Of a stretch of 57,341 nucleotides of DNA, positions 24,372-32,672 are shown one piece after another. Within the stretch, counting starts at the first letter, position 1; every line of letters starts with the position of its first letter. Source of the DNA: Streptomyces cellulosae (GTDB taxonomy: Bacteria > Actinomycetota > Actinomycetes > Streptomycetales > Streptomycetaceae); contig BNBH01000038.1 in NCBI GenBank assembly GCA_014655195.1, positions 1-57,341 on the forward strand, written 5' to 3'. The notes under the pieces were generated by a model. That model did not search any database and was not told the origin of the DNA. It saw nothing but the letters and a program-made list of their open reading frames with translations. A program made the translations under genes and the position numbers.

Positions 24372-26894
24372 TCAGCCGCGGAGTACCGCTCCGGTGCGGT
24401 CCGCCGCCAGGGCGACCGCCGCCTCCCGCGCCGCCGACGCCTCGTCGACCGTCAGGGTGCGGTCGTCCGCGCGGAAGCGCAGGGCGTAGGCCAGGGACTT
24501 GCGGCCCTCGCCCAGCTGCTCGGCGTTCTCGTAGACGTCGAACAGGCGGATGGACTCCAGGAGTTCACCGGCACCCTCGCGCAGCGCGGCCTCCACCTCG
24601 GCCGCGGGCACGTAGGCGTCGACGACGAGGGCGACGTCCTGCGTGGCGACCGGGAAGGTGGAGATGGACGGCGCCTGCGGGACGGTGTTGCCCACCTGCT
24701 CCAGGACGTCCAGGTCCAGCTCCATCGCGCAGGCGCGCGCGGGCAGGCCCAGCGCCTTCAGGACGCGCGGGTGCAGCTCACCGGCGTGGCCGACGACGCG
24801 CTCGGCGCCGTCGACGGTGACGGTCAGCTCGGCGCAGCGACCGGGGTGCCAGGGCCCGTACTGCCCCTTGCGGACGCCCAGTTCGGCGCCGGCCTCGCGG
24901 GCGACGGTCCGGGCGGCCTCGACCGCGTCGGCCCATTCGGCCGGGCGGCCCTTGCCCCACCAGCCGGCCTGCTCGCGGGCGCCGGCCAGGACCACGGCGA
25001 CGTGCCGCGGCTGGTCGGGCAGCGCGGCGTTGAGCGCGGCGATGTCGTCGGGGCTGGGACGCCGGTCGACGGGCAGGTTCGCGGCGACCTTGGCGGCGTC
25101 GCGCGGCTGGAAGACCAGGCCGGTCTCGAACAGCGCGAGGTCGTGCGAGCCTCGGCCGTCGTTGCGGCGCAGGGCGGCGAGCAGCCCCGGCAGCAGGGAG
25201 GTCCGCAGCGCGGGCTCCTCGTCGCTGAGCGGGTTCACCAGCTTGACGACGCGGCGCGCCGGGTCGTCGGCCTCCAGGCCGAGCTGGTCGAAGACCTGCT
25301 CACTGACGAACGGGTAGTTCAGCGCCTCCACGTACCCGGCGCCGGCGAGCGCCCGGCCGACACGGCGGTGCAGCCGCTGGCGGGCGGTCAGGCCCCGGCC
25401 GGCGGGCGGCCTGGGCAGGGTGGAGGGCAGGTTCTCGTAGCCCTCCAGCCGGATGACCTCCTCGGCGAGGTCGTTCGGGTCCGTGAGGTCGGGCCGCCAC
25501 GACGGCACCGTGACGATCAGCTCGTCCTGCCCGTAGACGTCGCAGCCGACCTCCTGGAGGCGGCGTACGACGGTCTCCCGGCCGTAGGTCACACCGGCGA
25601 CCTTGTCCGGGTGGTCGGCGGCCACGGTGATGGTGTGCGGCGCGCTCGGGGTGATCACCTCGGTGACGCCGGCCTCGGCGGTGCCGCCGGCGAGCAGCAC
25701 CAGCAGGTCGACGGTGCGCTGCGCGGCGGCGGACGCGGCCTGCGGGTCCACACCGCGCTCGAAGCGGCGGGAGGCCTCGGAGGACAGCTTGTGGCGGCGG
25801 GCCGTGCGGGCCACCGACACCTGGTCGAAGTGGGCCGCCTCGATGATCACGTCGGTCGTCGCCCCGGCGCCCTCCTCGGAGGGGTCGTGGTCGGCGATCT
25901 CGGTGTCGGCGCCGCCCATGACGCCGGCCAGGCCGATCGGGCCGCGGTCGTCGGTGATGACGAGGTCCTCGGCGTGCAGCTTCCGCTCGACGCCGTCGAG
26001 GGTGACGATCTTCTCGCCCTCCTGCGCGCGGCGCACGCCGATGGCGCCCTGGACCTGGTTGCGGTCGTAGGCGTGCAGCGGCTGGCCGAGCTCCATCATC
26101 ACGTAGTTGGTGACGTCGACGGCGAGCGAGATCGGGCGCATGCCGACCTTCTGCAGCCGGCGCTGGAGCCAGATCGGGGAGCGCGCCTCGGGGCTGAGGC
26201 CGGTCACCGTGCGGGCGGTGAAGCGGTCGCAGCCCATGGGGTCGGAGACCTTCACCGGGTAGCCGAACTCGTTCGGCCCGGGCACGTCGATCAGCGCCGG
26301 GTCGCGCAGCGGCAGACCGTAGGCGATGGCGGTCTCGCGGGCGACGCCGCGGATGGACAGGCAGTCGCCGCGGTTGGCGGTGACGGCGATGTCCAGGACC
26401 TCGTCGACGAGTTCGAGCAGCTCGACGGCGTCCTTGCCGACCTCGGTCTCCGGCGGCAGCACGATGATGCCGTGGGTGCCGTCGTCGCCCATGCCGAGCT
26501 CGTCGCTGGAGCAGATCATGCCGTGCGAGACCTTGCCGTAGGTCTTGCGGGCGCTGATGGAGAAGCCGCCGGGCAGGGTGGCGCCGGGCAGGACCACGAC
26601 GACCTTGTCCCCGACGGAGAAGTTGCGGGCGCCGCAGACGATCTCCTGGGGCTCACCCGTGCCGTTGGCCTGGCCGACGTCGACCGTGCAGAAGCGGATC
26701 GGCTTCTTGAAGCCCTCCAGCTCCTCGATGGTCAGCACCTGGCCGACGACCAGGGGGCCCTTGAGGTCGGCGCCGAGGTGCTCGACGGTCTCGACCTCCA
26801 GGCCGGCCGAAATCAGCTTGGCCTGCACGTCGCGGCCGGTCTCGGTGGCCGGCAGGTCGACGTACTCCCGCAGCCAAGAAAGCGGGACCCGCAT
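24372..26894 (-). CDS. pheT: Phenylalanine-tRNA ligase beta subunit
   Basis: 840 residues, the usual length of bacterial PheT. The start MRVPLSWLREYVDLP is diagnostic. The order is: the OB-fold tRNA-binding domain (about 40-150, GARNFSVGDKVVVVLPGATL), the B3/B4 editing region, B5 helix domains, a catalytic-like core (FERGVDPQAA region) and a C-terminal anticodon-binding ferredoxin-like domain (LFDVYENAEQLGEGRKSLAY). With PheS it forms the (alpha-beta)2 enzyme charging tRNA-Phe. Its ATG overlaps the pheS stop (TGATG), so the subunits are translationally coupled. Confidence 0.97.
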   Translation of the reverse strand: MRVPLSWLREYVDLPATETGRDVQAKLISAGLEVETVEHLGADLKGPLVVGQVLTIEELEGFKKPIRFCTVDVGQANGTGEPQEIVCGARNFSVGDKVVVVLPGATLPGGFSISARKTYGKVSHGMICSSDELGMGDDGTHGIIVLPPETEVGKDAVELLELVDEVLDIAVTANRGDCLSIRGVARETAIAYGLPLRDPALIDVPGPNEFGYPVKVSDPMGCDRFTARTVTGLSPEARSPIWLQRRLQKVGMRPISLAVDVTNYVMMELGQPLHAYDRNQVQGAIGVRRAQEGEKIVTLDGVERKLHAEDLVITDDRGPIGLAGVMGGADTEIADHDPSEEGAGATTDVIIEAAHFDQVSVARTARRHKLSSEASRRFERGVDPQAASAAAQRTVDLLVLLAGGTAEAGVTEVITPSAPHTITVAADHPDKVAGVTYGRETVVRRLQEVGCDVYGQDELIVTVPSWRPDLTDPNDLAEEVIRLEGYENLPSTLPRPPAGRGLTARQRLHRRVGRALAGAGYVEALNYPFVSEQVFDQLGLEADDPARRVVKLVNPLSDEEPALRTSLLPGLLAALRRNDGRGSHDLALFETGLVFQPRDAAKVAANLPVDRRPSPDDIAALNAALPDQPRHVAVVLAGAREQAGWWGKGRPAEWADAVEAARTVAREAGAELGVRKGQYGPWHPGRCAELTVTVDGAERVVGHAGELHPRVLKALGLPARACAMELDLDVLEQVGNTVPQAPSISTFPVATQDVALVVDAYVPAAEVEAALREGAGELLESIRLFDVYENAEQLGEGRKSLAYALRFRADDRTLTVDEASAAREAAVALAADRTGAVLRG

Positions 26895-28015
26895 CAGATC
26901 TCCATCCCGAACGGCCGGGTGAACCGGACGTCACCCTCGACCATGTCTCGCATGTCCTCGACGTTGTGGCGGAACATCAGCATCCGCTCGATGCCGAACC
27001 CGAAGGCGAAGCCGCTGTACTTCTCCGGGTCGACGCCGCAGGCGGTGAGCACCCGCGGGTTGACCATGCCGCAGCCGCCCAGCTCGATCCAGCCCTCGCT
27101 GGAGCAGGTGCGGCAGGGCCGGTCGGGGTTGCCGACGGACGCGCCCTTGCACACGTAGCAGAGCATGTCCATCTCGGCGCTGGGCTCGGTGAAGGGGAAG
27201 AAGTTCGGCCGCAGCCGGGTCTTCATCTCCTCGCCGAACAGCGACTGGACCATGTGGTCCAGGGTGCCCTTGAGGTCCGCCATGGTCAGGCCCTCGTCGA
27301 CGGCGAGCAGCTCGACCTGGTGGAAGACGGGGGTGTGCGTGGCGTCCAGCTCGTCGGTGCGGTACACCCGGCCGGGGCAGATCACGTAGACCGGCAGCTC
27401 GCGGTCGAGCAGGGAGCGGATCTGCACGGGCGAGGTGTGCGTGCGCAGCACGACGCCGGACTCGGTGCCGCCCTCGGGGCCCTGCACGAAGAACGTGTCG
27501 GCCTCGCCGCGCGCCGGGTGGTCCGGGCCGATGTTGAGCGCGTCGAAGTTGAACCACTCGGCCTCGACCTCGGGGCCCTCGGCGACCTCGTAGCCCATGG
27601 CCACGAAGATGTCCTCGATGCGCTCGGAGAGCGTGGTGAGGGGGTGGCGGGCGCCGGCCGGGACGCGGTCGTAGGGCAGCGTGACGTCCACGGACTCCTC
27701 GACGAGGACGCGGGCGTCGCGCTCGGCCTCCAGCTCCGCCTGGCGGGCGGCGAGCGCCTTGTTCACGGCGCCGCGCGCCTGGCCGACGCGCTTGCCGGCC
27801 TCGGCCTTGGCGTGCGGGGGCAGCGCGCCGATCTCGCGGTTGGCCAGGGCCAGCGGGGACGCGCCGCCGGTGTGGGCGACCTTCGCCTCCTGGAGCGCGT
27901 CGAGGGAGTCCGCGGCGGCGAAGGCGGCGAGCGCCTCGTCCCGCATGCGCTCGATCTCTTCCGGTTTCAACGCCTCGACCTCGACAGGGTCGTACGACTT
28001 ATTCGGTGCCGACAT
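26894..28015 (-). CDS. pheS: Phenylalanine-tRNA ligase alpha subunit
   Basis: 373 residues. An N-terminal coiled coil (about 20-100) is followed by the class II catalytic core: motif 1 in HPLTTLSERIEDIFVAMGY, motif 2 with VYRTDELDATHTPVFHQVEL, and motif 3 FGFGIERMLMFRHNVEDMRD. The ATG at 28015 gives the normal length and is preceded by GGGAAG; upstream in-frame ATGs at 28057 and 28132 have no ribosome site. It lies downstream of a histidine kinase on the same strand with a 174-base gap. I saw no T-box or Phe-rich leader peptide there. Confidence 0.97.
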   Translation of the reverse strand: MSAPNKSYDPVEVEALKPEEIERMRDEALAAFAAADSLDALQEAKVAHTGGASPLALANREIGALPPHAKAEAGKRVGQARGAVNKALAARQAELEAERDARVLVEESVDVTLPYDRVPAGARHPLTTLSERIEDIFVAMGYEVAEGPEVEAEWFNFDALNIGPDHPARGEADTFFVQGPEGGTESGVVLRTHTSPVQIRSLLDRELPVYVICPGRVYRTDELDATHTPVFHQVELLAVDEGLTMADLKGTLDHMVQSLFGEEMKTRLRPNFFPFTEPSAEMDMLCYVCKGASVGNPDRPCRTCSSEGWIELGGCGMVNPRVLTACGVDPEKYSGFAFGFGIERMLMFRHNVEDMRDMVEGDVRFTRPFGMEI

Positions 28016-28189
28016 CTCTTCCCGTGCTTCCGTTGGCTGGCTGATGGTCCCCGTCATCGACTCGTGGACGAACGGTCCGGCGCGCGTCTGCTCGGCGTCG
28101 CGGCTTCCGTCCTCGGGACGCAAAGGTGCCAAAGGCCGAGTCTAACGGGGTGGGGACAGGCGAAAGCGCCCGTGGGGGCCGCAGGCGTC

Positions 28190-29335
28190 TCAGGTGAGAT
28201 ACGCGGGGGCCGCCACGGGCAGCGTAAATCGGAACTCCGCGCCGCCGCCGGGGGCGCGTCCGACCGTGATGGCGCCGCCGTGGGCCTCGACGATGCCCTT
28301 GACGATGTACAGCCCGAGGCCCGTGCCGCCGCGCTTGCTGCCCCGCCAGAAGCGGGTGAAGACGCGGTTCATGGACTCCTCCGGGATGCCGGGCCCCTCG
28401 TCGCTCACGGTGACCGACGTGGCCGCTGGTTCGGCGTGCTCACGCTCGCGCGGGGACGCCGAGGGTGTGATGTCGATGGTGACGGTTCCCTCGCCGTGGC
28501 GCACGGCATTTTCCAGCAGGTTGCTCAGCACCTGGTCGATCTTGTCGGGGTCGGCCCACAGCGCGGGCAGCGGGTGCTGCACCCGCAGCAGGAACCGGTC
28601 GGCGGGCTGCCCCGCCGCGACGTGCGCCTGGATGTGCCGGCCGACGGCGGCCCCGATGTCGACGGGCTGGCGGCGCACCTCGAGACGCCCGGAGTCGATG
28701 CGGGATATGTCGAGCAGCTCGGCGATGAGCCGGGTGACGCGGTCGGCGTCGGCGTCGACGGTCTCCAGCATCAGCCGCTTCTGGTCGTCGGTGAAGCGTT
28801 CCCACTTGGCGAGCAGGGTGGCGGTGAAGCCTTTGACCGAGGTGAGCGGGGAGCGCAGTTCGTGCGCGACGGTCGCGATCAGCTCGGCGTGGCTGCGCTC
28901 GGTGCGACGCCGCGCCTCGGTGTCGCGGAGGGTGACGACGACCCGGCGGACGGGCCCGGTGGGGCGGGTGCGTACGTAGCGGGCGGAGACGAGGACCTCC
29001 CGGCCGCCGGGCAGCAGGAGGTTGCGCTCGGGCTGGCCGACCCGGATGGCGAGGCCGCCGTAGGGGTCGGTGAGCTGCCACCAGCGGCGCCCCTCCAGGT
29101 CCTCTAACGGCAGCGCGGTCTCCAGTGACCGGCCGAGGGCCCGCTCGGCGGGGACGGCGGTGATGCGTACGGCGGCGGCGTTGAAGCAGACGACCCGGCC
29201 GTGCTCGTCGGCGACGACGAGTCCGTCGGGGAGCTGGTCGGGGTCGATGCCGAGGTCGGCGAGGTCACCGGGCCGGGGCGCGGGCGGGCGCGCCGTGCGC
29301 TCTGCTCCCGGTGCGCTGCTCGTGCCGACGCTCAT
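28190..29335 (-). CDS. PAS-domain sensor histidine kinase (soluble)
   Basis: 381 residues without membrane helices. A PAS domain (about 30-135, PDGLVVADEHGRVVCFNAAA) is followed by the HisKA dimerisation helix with His158 in ELIATVAHELRSPLTSVKGF and the ATPase domain: N box LLENAVRHGEG, G1 DEGPGIPEE and G2 GGTGLGLYIVKGIV. It should sense an internal cue and phosphorylate a response regulator; none is adjacent, so it is an orphan kinase. Codon 77 (29107-29105) is TTA. The ATG at 29335 has AGGTGGGG upstream. Confidence 0.9.
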   Translation of the reverse strand: MSVGTSSAPGAERTARPPAPRPGDLADLGIDPDQLPDGLVVADEHGRVVCFNAAAVRITAVPAERALGRSLETALPLEDLEGRRWWQLTDPYGGLAIRVGQPERNLLLPGGREVLVSARYVRTRPTGPVRRVVVTLRDTEARRRTERSHAELIATVAHELRSPLTSVKGFTATLLAKWERFTDDQKRLMLETVDADADRVTRLIAELLDISRIDSGRLEVRRQPVDIGAAVGRHIQAHVAAGQPADRFLLRVQHPLPALWADPDKIDQVLSNLLENAVRHGEGTVTIDITPSASPREREHAEPAATSVTVSDEGPGIPEESMNRVFTRFWRGSKRGGTGLGLYIVKGIVEAHGGAITVGRAPGGGAEFRFTLPVAAPAYLT

Positions 29336-29426
29336 CCCCGTACCCCACCTCTCGGAACGTCCTCGGGGCGCCCCGGTCCCGGGCCCCGGCCGAGAGCTTG
29401 GGGAGGTCCCCGAGCTGGTCAGCCTA

Positions 29427-30287
29427 CTAGCTCTCGGTGACGGAGCGGGACCCTCCGGCGGCGCGCTGTGCACGTGCCGACGCGTAGAGACATACGGCGG
29501 CGGCGGTGGCGAGGTTCAGGCTCTCCGCCTTTCCGTGGATGGGGACGCGGACGACGGCGTCGGCGAGGGCGCGGGTCTCCTCGGGCAGGCCCCAGGCCTC
29601 GTTGCCGAAGATCCAGGCGGTGGGGCCGCCCATGGTGCCCTTGTCGAGCTCCTCGTCGAGGTCGCGGTCGCCGGCCCCGTCGGCGGCGAGCAGCCGTACG
29701 CCGGCGTCGCGCAGCCCGCTGACGGCGCGTTCGACGGGTACGCCCACGGCGACGGGCAGATGGAAGTGGGAGCCGACGGAGGCGCGGACGGCCTTGGGGT
29801 TGTACAGGTCGACGGAGGCGTCGGTGAGGACGACGGCGTCGGCCCCGGCGGCGTCGGCGCAGCGCAGCACGGTGCCGGCGTTCCCGGGGTCGCGGACGTG
29901 CGCGAGGACGGCGACGAGGCGGGGACGGGCGGCGAGGATCTCCTCGAACGGCGTGTCCAGGAAGCGGCAGACGCCGACGAGGCCCTGCGGGGTGACGGTG
30001 GTGGAGATGTCGGCGACGACCTCGTCGGACGCGAGATGCACACGGGCGCCCGCGGCCCGGGCGGCCCCGACGATGTCGGCGTACCGCTCGGCGGCCTCGG
30101 GGGTGATGAACAGCTCGACAAGGGTGGCGGTGTCCCCGGTGCGGTGCGCGGCGGCCTCTCGGACGGCCTGCGGCCCCTCGGCGAGGAACAGCCGCTCCTT
30201 CCCCCGGAAGTTCCGCCTGGCAAGCCGCCGCGCGGCACTCACCCGGGCGGACCGAGGAGAAATCAGCTCAGGACCGACGGACACCAT
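29427..30287 (-). CDS. TrmH/SpoU-family RNA 2'-O-methyltransferase
   Basis: 286 residues. An N-terminal RNA-binding L30-like domain is followed by the SPOUT trefoil-knot fold with motif 1 HVRDPGNAGTVLRCADAAGA, motif 2 AWIFGNEAWGLPEE and motif 3 VRVPIHGKAESLNLATAAAV. It methylates a ribose in rRNA or tRNA; the site cannot be told. It lies between rplT and the histidine kinase, in line with the translation genes, but a terminator and an extragenic repeat separate it from rplT. Confidence 0.9.
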   Translation of the reverse strand: MVSVGPELISPRSARVSAARRLARRNFRGKERLFLAEGPQAVREAAAHRTGDTATLVELFITPEAAERYADIVGAARAAGARVHLASDEVVADISTTVTPQGLVGVCRFLDTPFEEILAARPRLVAVLAHVRDPGNAGTVLRCADAAGADAVVLTDASVDLYNPKAVRASVGSHFHLPVAVGVPVERAVSGLRDAGVRLLAADGAGDRDLDEELDKGTMGGPTAWIFGNEAWGLPEETRALADAVVRVPIHGKAESLNLATAAAVCLYASARAQRAAGGSRSVTES

Positions 30288-30313
30288 TCAAGTCACCTTC
30301 AGCAAAGTCAGCC

Positions 30314-30360
30314 AGGGGCGCGGGGAACTGCGCGACCAGCCACGAACCACCCGCACCCGC
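30314..30360. repeat. Dispersed extragenic repeat, copy 1
   Basis: A ~47-base unit starting AGGGGCGCGGGGAACTGCGC and ending with a CCACCCGCACCC-like segment, between the methylase start and the rplT terminator. It matches two copies at 35417 and 35568 with few differences. Such sequences are common between Streptomyces genes; their role is unknown. Confidence 0.75.
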
Positions 30361-30389
30361 GAACCGGCCGTCGGACAACGACACAGCAC

Positions 30390-30419
30390 GGGACCCGCAG
30401 GCCGAAGCCTGCGGGTCCC
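30390..30419 (-). terminator. Terminator of infC-rpmI-rplT
   Basis: GGGACCCGCAGGC at 30390-30402 pairs perfectly over 13 bases with 30407-30419 around a CGAA loop. It lies 32 bases past the rplT stop and could also stop transcription from the other side. Confidence 0.8.
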
Positions 30420-30451
30420 GGAGAATAGAACGTCGGCCAAGGCCGACGAAC

Positions 30452-30835
30452 TCACGCAGCCTTGGGCGCGTTCACGTCCGCCGGCAGCGCCTTCTGCGCG
30501 ACCTCGACGAGCGCGGCGAAGGCGGTGGCGTCGTTGACAGCCAGCTCGGCCAGGATCTTGCGGTCCACCTCGACGTTGGCGGCCTTCAGACCCTGGATGA
30601 AGCGGTTGTACGTGATGCCGTTGGCGCGGGCAGCGGCGTTGATGCGCTGGATCCACAGCTGACGGAAGTCGCCCTTGCGCTTCTTGCGGTCGTTGTAGTT
30701 GTAGACCAGCGAGTGGGTGACCTGCTCCTTGGCCTTGCGGTACAGGCGCGAGCGCTGACCGCGGTAGCCGGAGGCCTGCTCGAGGATCGCCCGGCGCTTC
30801 TTGTGGGCGTTGACTGCCCGCTTGACGCGTGCCAC
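30452..30835 (-). CDS. rplT: 50S ribosomal protein L20
   Basis: 127 residues starting MARVKRAVNAHKKRRAILEQ, with SGYRGQRSRLYRKAKEQVTH and the C-terminal LKAANVEVDRKILAELAV, all characteristic of L20. It binds 23S rRNA early in large-subunit assembly. It is the last gene of the infC-rpmI-rplT operon, followed by a strong hairpin. Confidence 0.98.
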   Translation of the reverse strand: MARVKRAVNAHKKRRAILEQASGYRGQRSRLYRKAKEQVTHSLVYNYNDRKKRKGDFRQLWIQRINAAARANGITYNRFIQGLKAANVEVDRKILAELAVNDATAFAALVEVAQKALPADVNAPKAA

Positions 30836-30933
30836 TTGTTAACTCCTTGTAGCGGGGCCGTGGTGGTCCTCACACGGCCCGGTATCGAATGGGTCCCGGT
30901 CTGACGTACGTACGGCGCTCACGCGCCGGGGCG

Positions 30934-31128
30934 TCACTTGCCGAGAAGCTTCTTGATCTTCGCGGCGTCGCCCGGGGCCATCTCGGCGTTGCCGGTGAGG
31001 CGACGCGTCACACGGGACGACTTGTGCTCGAGCAGGTGGCGCTTGCCGGCACGCTCGCGGAGCACCTTGCCGGAGCCGGTGATCTTGAAGCGCTTGCTGG
31101 CACCGCTGTGCGACTTGTTCTTCGGCAT
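30934..31128 (-). CDS. rpmI: 50S ribosomal protein L35
   Basis: 64 residues, MPKNKSHSGASKRFKITGSG with a C-terminal GDAAKIKKLLGK, the expected L35 sequence and size. The ATG at 31128 is the family start; the upstream in-frame extension is not coding. It lies between infC and rplT. Confidence 0.97.
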   Translation of the reverse strand: MPKNKSHSGASKRFKITGSGKVLRERAGKRHLLEHKSSRVTRRLTGNAEMAPGDAAKIKKLLGK

Positions 31129-31238
31129 AGCGCCGTTCTCTCCTCGTCGGTGGCGCTCCTGTGCCCGGTCGTGAAACCGGGCACTGTGGAGCGTCGTACT
31201 TGTGTCGGGTTGCTTCCTGGGACTCACGCCCCGGGGAG

Positions 31239-31883
31239 TCACGCCTCGGCCGGCTCCTCGGCCGCCTGGGCGCTGTCCGCGTCCGCGGCGTTCTGCGACT
31301 TGCCGGGGTTGGCCTTCGCTTCCGCCTTGCGGGCTTCCTGCGCCTGGCGGGCCTCGGCCATCGCCTCGGTCTTCTTCTTGTGCGGACCGAGGACCATGAT
31401 CATGTTGCGGCCGTCCTGCTTCGGGTTCGACTCCACGAACCCGAGGTCGGCCACGTCCTCCGCGAGCCGCTGCAGCAGTCGGTAGCCGAGCTCCGGCCGG
31501 GACTGCTCGCGACCACGGAACATGATCGTGATCTTGACCTTGTCGCCCTGCTTGAGGAACCGGACGACGTGACCCTTCTTGGTGTCGTAGTCGTGCGGGT
31601 CGATCTTCGGCCGGAGCTTCATCTCCTTGATGACCGTGTGCGCCTGGTTCTTGCGCGCCTCACGGGCCTTCATGGCCGACTCGTACTTGAACTTCCCGTA
31701 GTCCATGAGCTTGCACACGGGCGGACGGGCGTTCGCCGCGACCTCCACGAGGTCGAGGTCGTACTCCTGCGCAAGCTCCAGGGCCTTGGCAAGCGGGACA
31801 ATCCCGACCTGCTCGCCGCTGGGACCGACAAGTCGCACCTCGGGAACGCGAATCCGGTCGTTGATGCGGGGCTCGGCGCTGAT
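31239..31883 (-). CDS. infC: Translation initiation factor IF-3 with a non-canonical start codon
   Basis: Coding similarity starts at ISAEPRINDRIRVPEVRLVG and continues through both IF3 domains (VCKLMDYGKFKYE; MKLRPKIDPHDYDTKKGHVV; NMIMVLGPHKKK) to a charged alanine-rich tail. No ATG or GTG with a ribosome site lies in frame: the nearest ATG is 84 codons upstream in non-conserved sequence. Instead a perfect AGGAGG stands 4 bases before an ATC (31883-31881), giving 214 residues. Bacterial infC genes often use AUU or similar codons so that IF3 represses its own synthesis; AUC here fits that scheme. The start is inferred, the gene is certain. Confidence 0.93.
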   Translation of the reverse strand: MSAEPRINDRIRVPEVRLVGPSGEQVGIVPLAKALELAQEYDLDLVEVAANARPPVCKLMDYGKFKYESAMKAREARKNQAHTVIKEMKLRPKIDPHDYDTKKGHVVRFLKQGDKVKITIMFRGREQSRPELGYRLLQRLAEDVADLGFVESNPKQDGRNMIMVLGPHKKKTEAMAEARQAQEARKAEAKANPGKSQNAADADSAQAAEEPAEA

Positions 31884-31969
31884 GGATCCTCCTCGGTAGC
31901 ACCACGCGACGGTCTGGCGGACAGCCGCGTAACGTCTGTGTTCGTTAGACCTAACCGCGCCGAGACACG

Positions 31970-31999
31970 AAAAATGCCCCGGACGATCACAGGCGGGGC
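31970..31999 (-). terminator. Possible attenuator in the infC leader
   Basis: On the minus strand GCCCCG (31999-31994) pairs with CGGGGC (31981-31976) around a 12-base loop, followed by A and five T residues (31974-31970). This is an intrinsic-terminator shape, unusual for this genome, 86 bases before the infC start. It could control the operon by premature termination. Confidence 0.55.
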
Positions 32000-32161
32000 T
32001 CCTCGAACTACCGGAGCACCGCCACGGAGACCGCGGGGCGCGCTTTCGGGCCGATCGCCGACTCGGGGACGGGATCTGCCTGACCGGTGACCCGCCGCCC
32101 GGAGGGCGGCCAGGTGGGAGTTCGAAAGCCTCCACTTGTGGGCCGGGCTCGCGTGCCGTGA

Positions 32162-32191
32162 GACATACGGGTCCGACCGGTCGTTACACAA
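32162..32191 (-). promoter_or_regulatory. Candidate sigma-70-type promoter for infC-rpmI-rplT
   Basis: TTGTGT (32191-32186) and TATGTC (32167-32162) are separated by 18 bases on the minus strand, giving a leader of about 270 bases that contains the hairpin at 31970. The rest of 31884-32281 shows no gene. Confidence 0.4.
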
Positions 32192-32281
32192 GGTTAGCAG
32201 CTCCCGGAGACCGGTACCAACCGGCCGTCCGCCCGGCTCCTGGCGTCGGGAGCGCTCCGGGCTGCGCCTATCGTGTGGGGC

Positions 32282-32659
32282 ATGAGTGAGACCTCCCCCT
32301 CGGACACCCCCGAGACCCCCGGCAACCCCGACTTCGACGCCATGGCCCGCGACATCGCGGAGGTCCCGGCGGTCGAGGTGATCGTGACGGTCGCCGTCAA
32401 CCTGATGAGCGCCGCCGCCGTGAAGCTCGGTCTGACTGAGGAGGGCGACCAGCACAAGGACCTGGACGAGGCCCGCAAGCTGGTGCACGCGCTGGCCGGT
32501 CTGCTGGACGCCTCGGCGACCGAGATCAGCTCGTTCCACGCGGCGCCGCTGCGGGACGGCCTGAAGTCGCTGCAGCTCGCCTTCCGCGAGGCCTCCCTGG
32601 TCCCGGACGAGCCGGGCAAGGGGCCGGGCGAGAAGTACACGGGCGCGGTCTACGGCTGA
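32282..32659 (+). CDS. DUF1844-domain protein
   Basis: 125 residues with the DUF1844 core VEVIVTVAVNLMSAAAVKLG and LDEARKLVHALAGLLDASAT. The family is small, widespread in actinobacteria and of unknown function, and is often next to infC, as here (divergent). The ATG at 32282 has no clear ribosome site, and a TATCGT-like box lies just upstream, so the message may be leaderless. Confidence 0.85.
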   Translation: MSETSPSDTPETPGNPDFDAMARDIAEVPAVEVIVTVAVNLMSAAAVKLGLTEEGDQHKDLDEARKLVHALAGLLDASATEISSFHAAPLRDGLKSLQLAFREASLVPDEPGKGPGEKYTGAVYG

Positions 32660-32672
32660 CGGCTCGTCTTCG

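Noticed and set aside
24270..27158. A 962-codon open frame on the plus strand
   Set aside because: It lies opposite pheT and pheS and has low-complexity Val/Gly/Ala content with no family resemblance, as expected for a shadow in GC-rich DNA.
28016..28189. T-box or Phe leader peptide upstream of pheS
   Set aside because: No Phe-rich short frame and no T-box-like conserved segment found in this gap.
26966..29107. A 713-codon plus-strand frame
   Set aside because: Complement of pheS and the histidine kinase, both clearly real on the minus strand.
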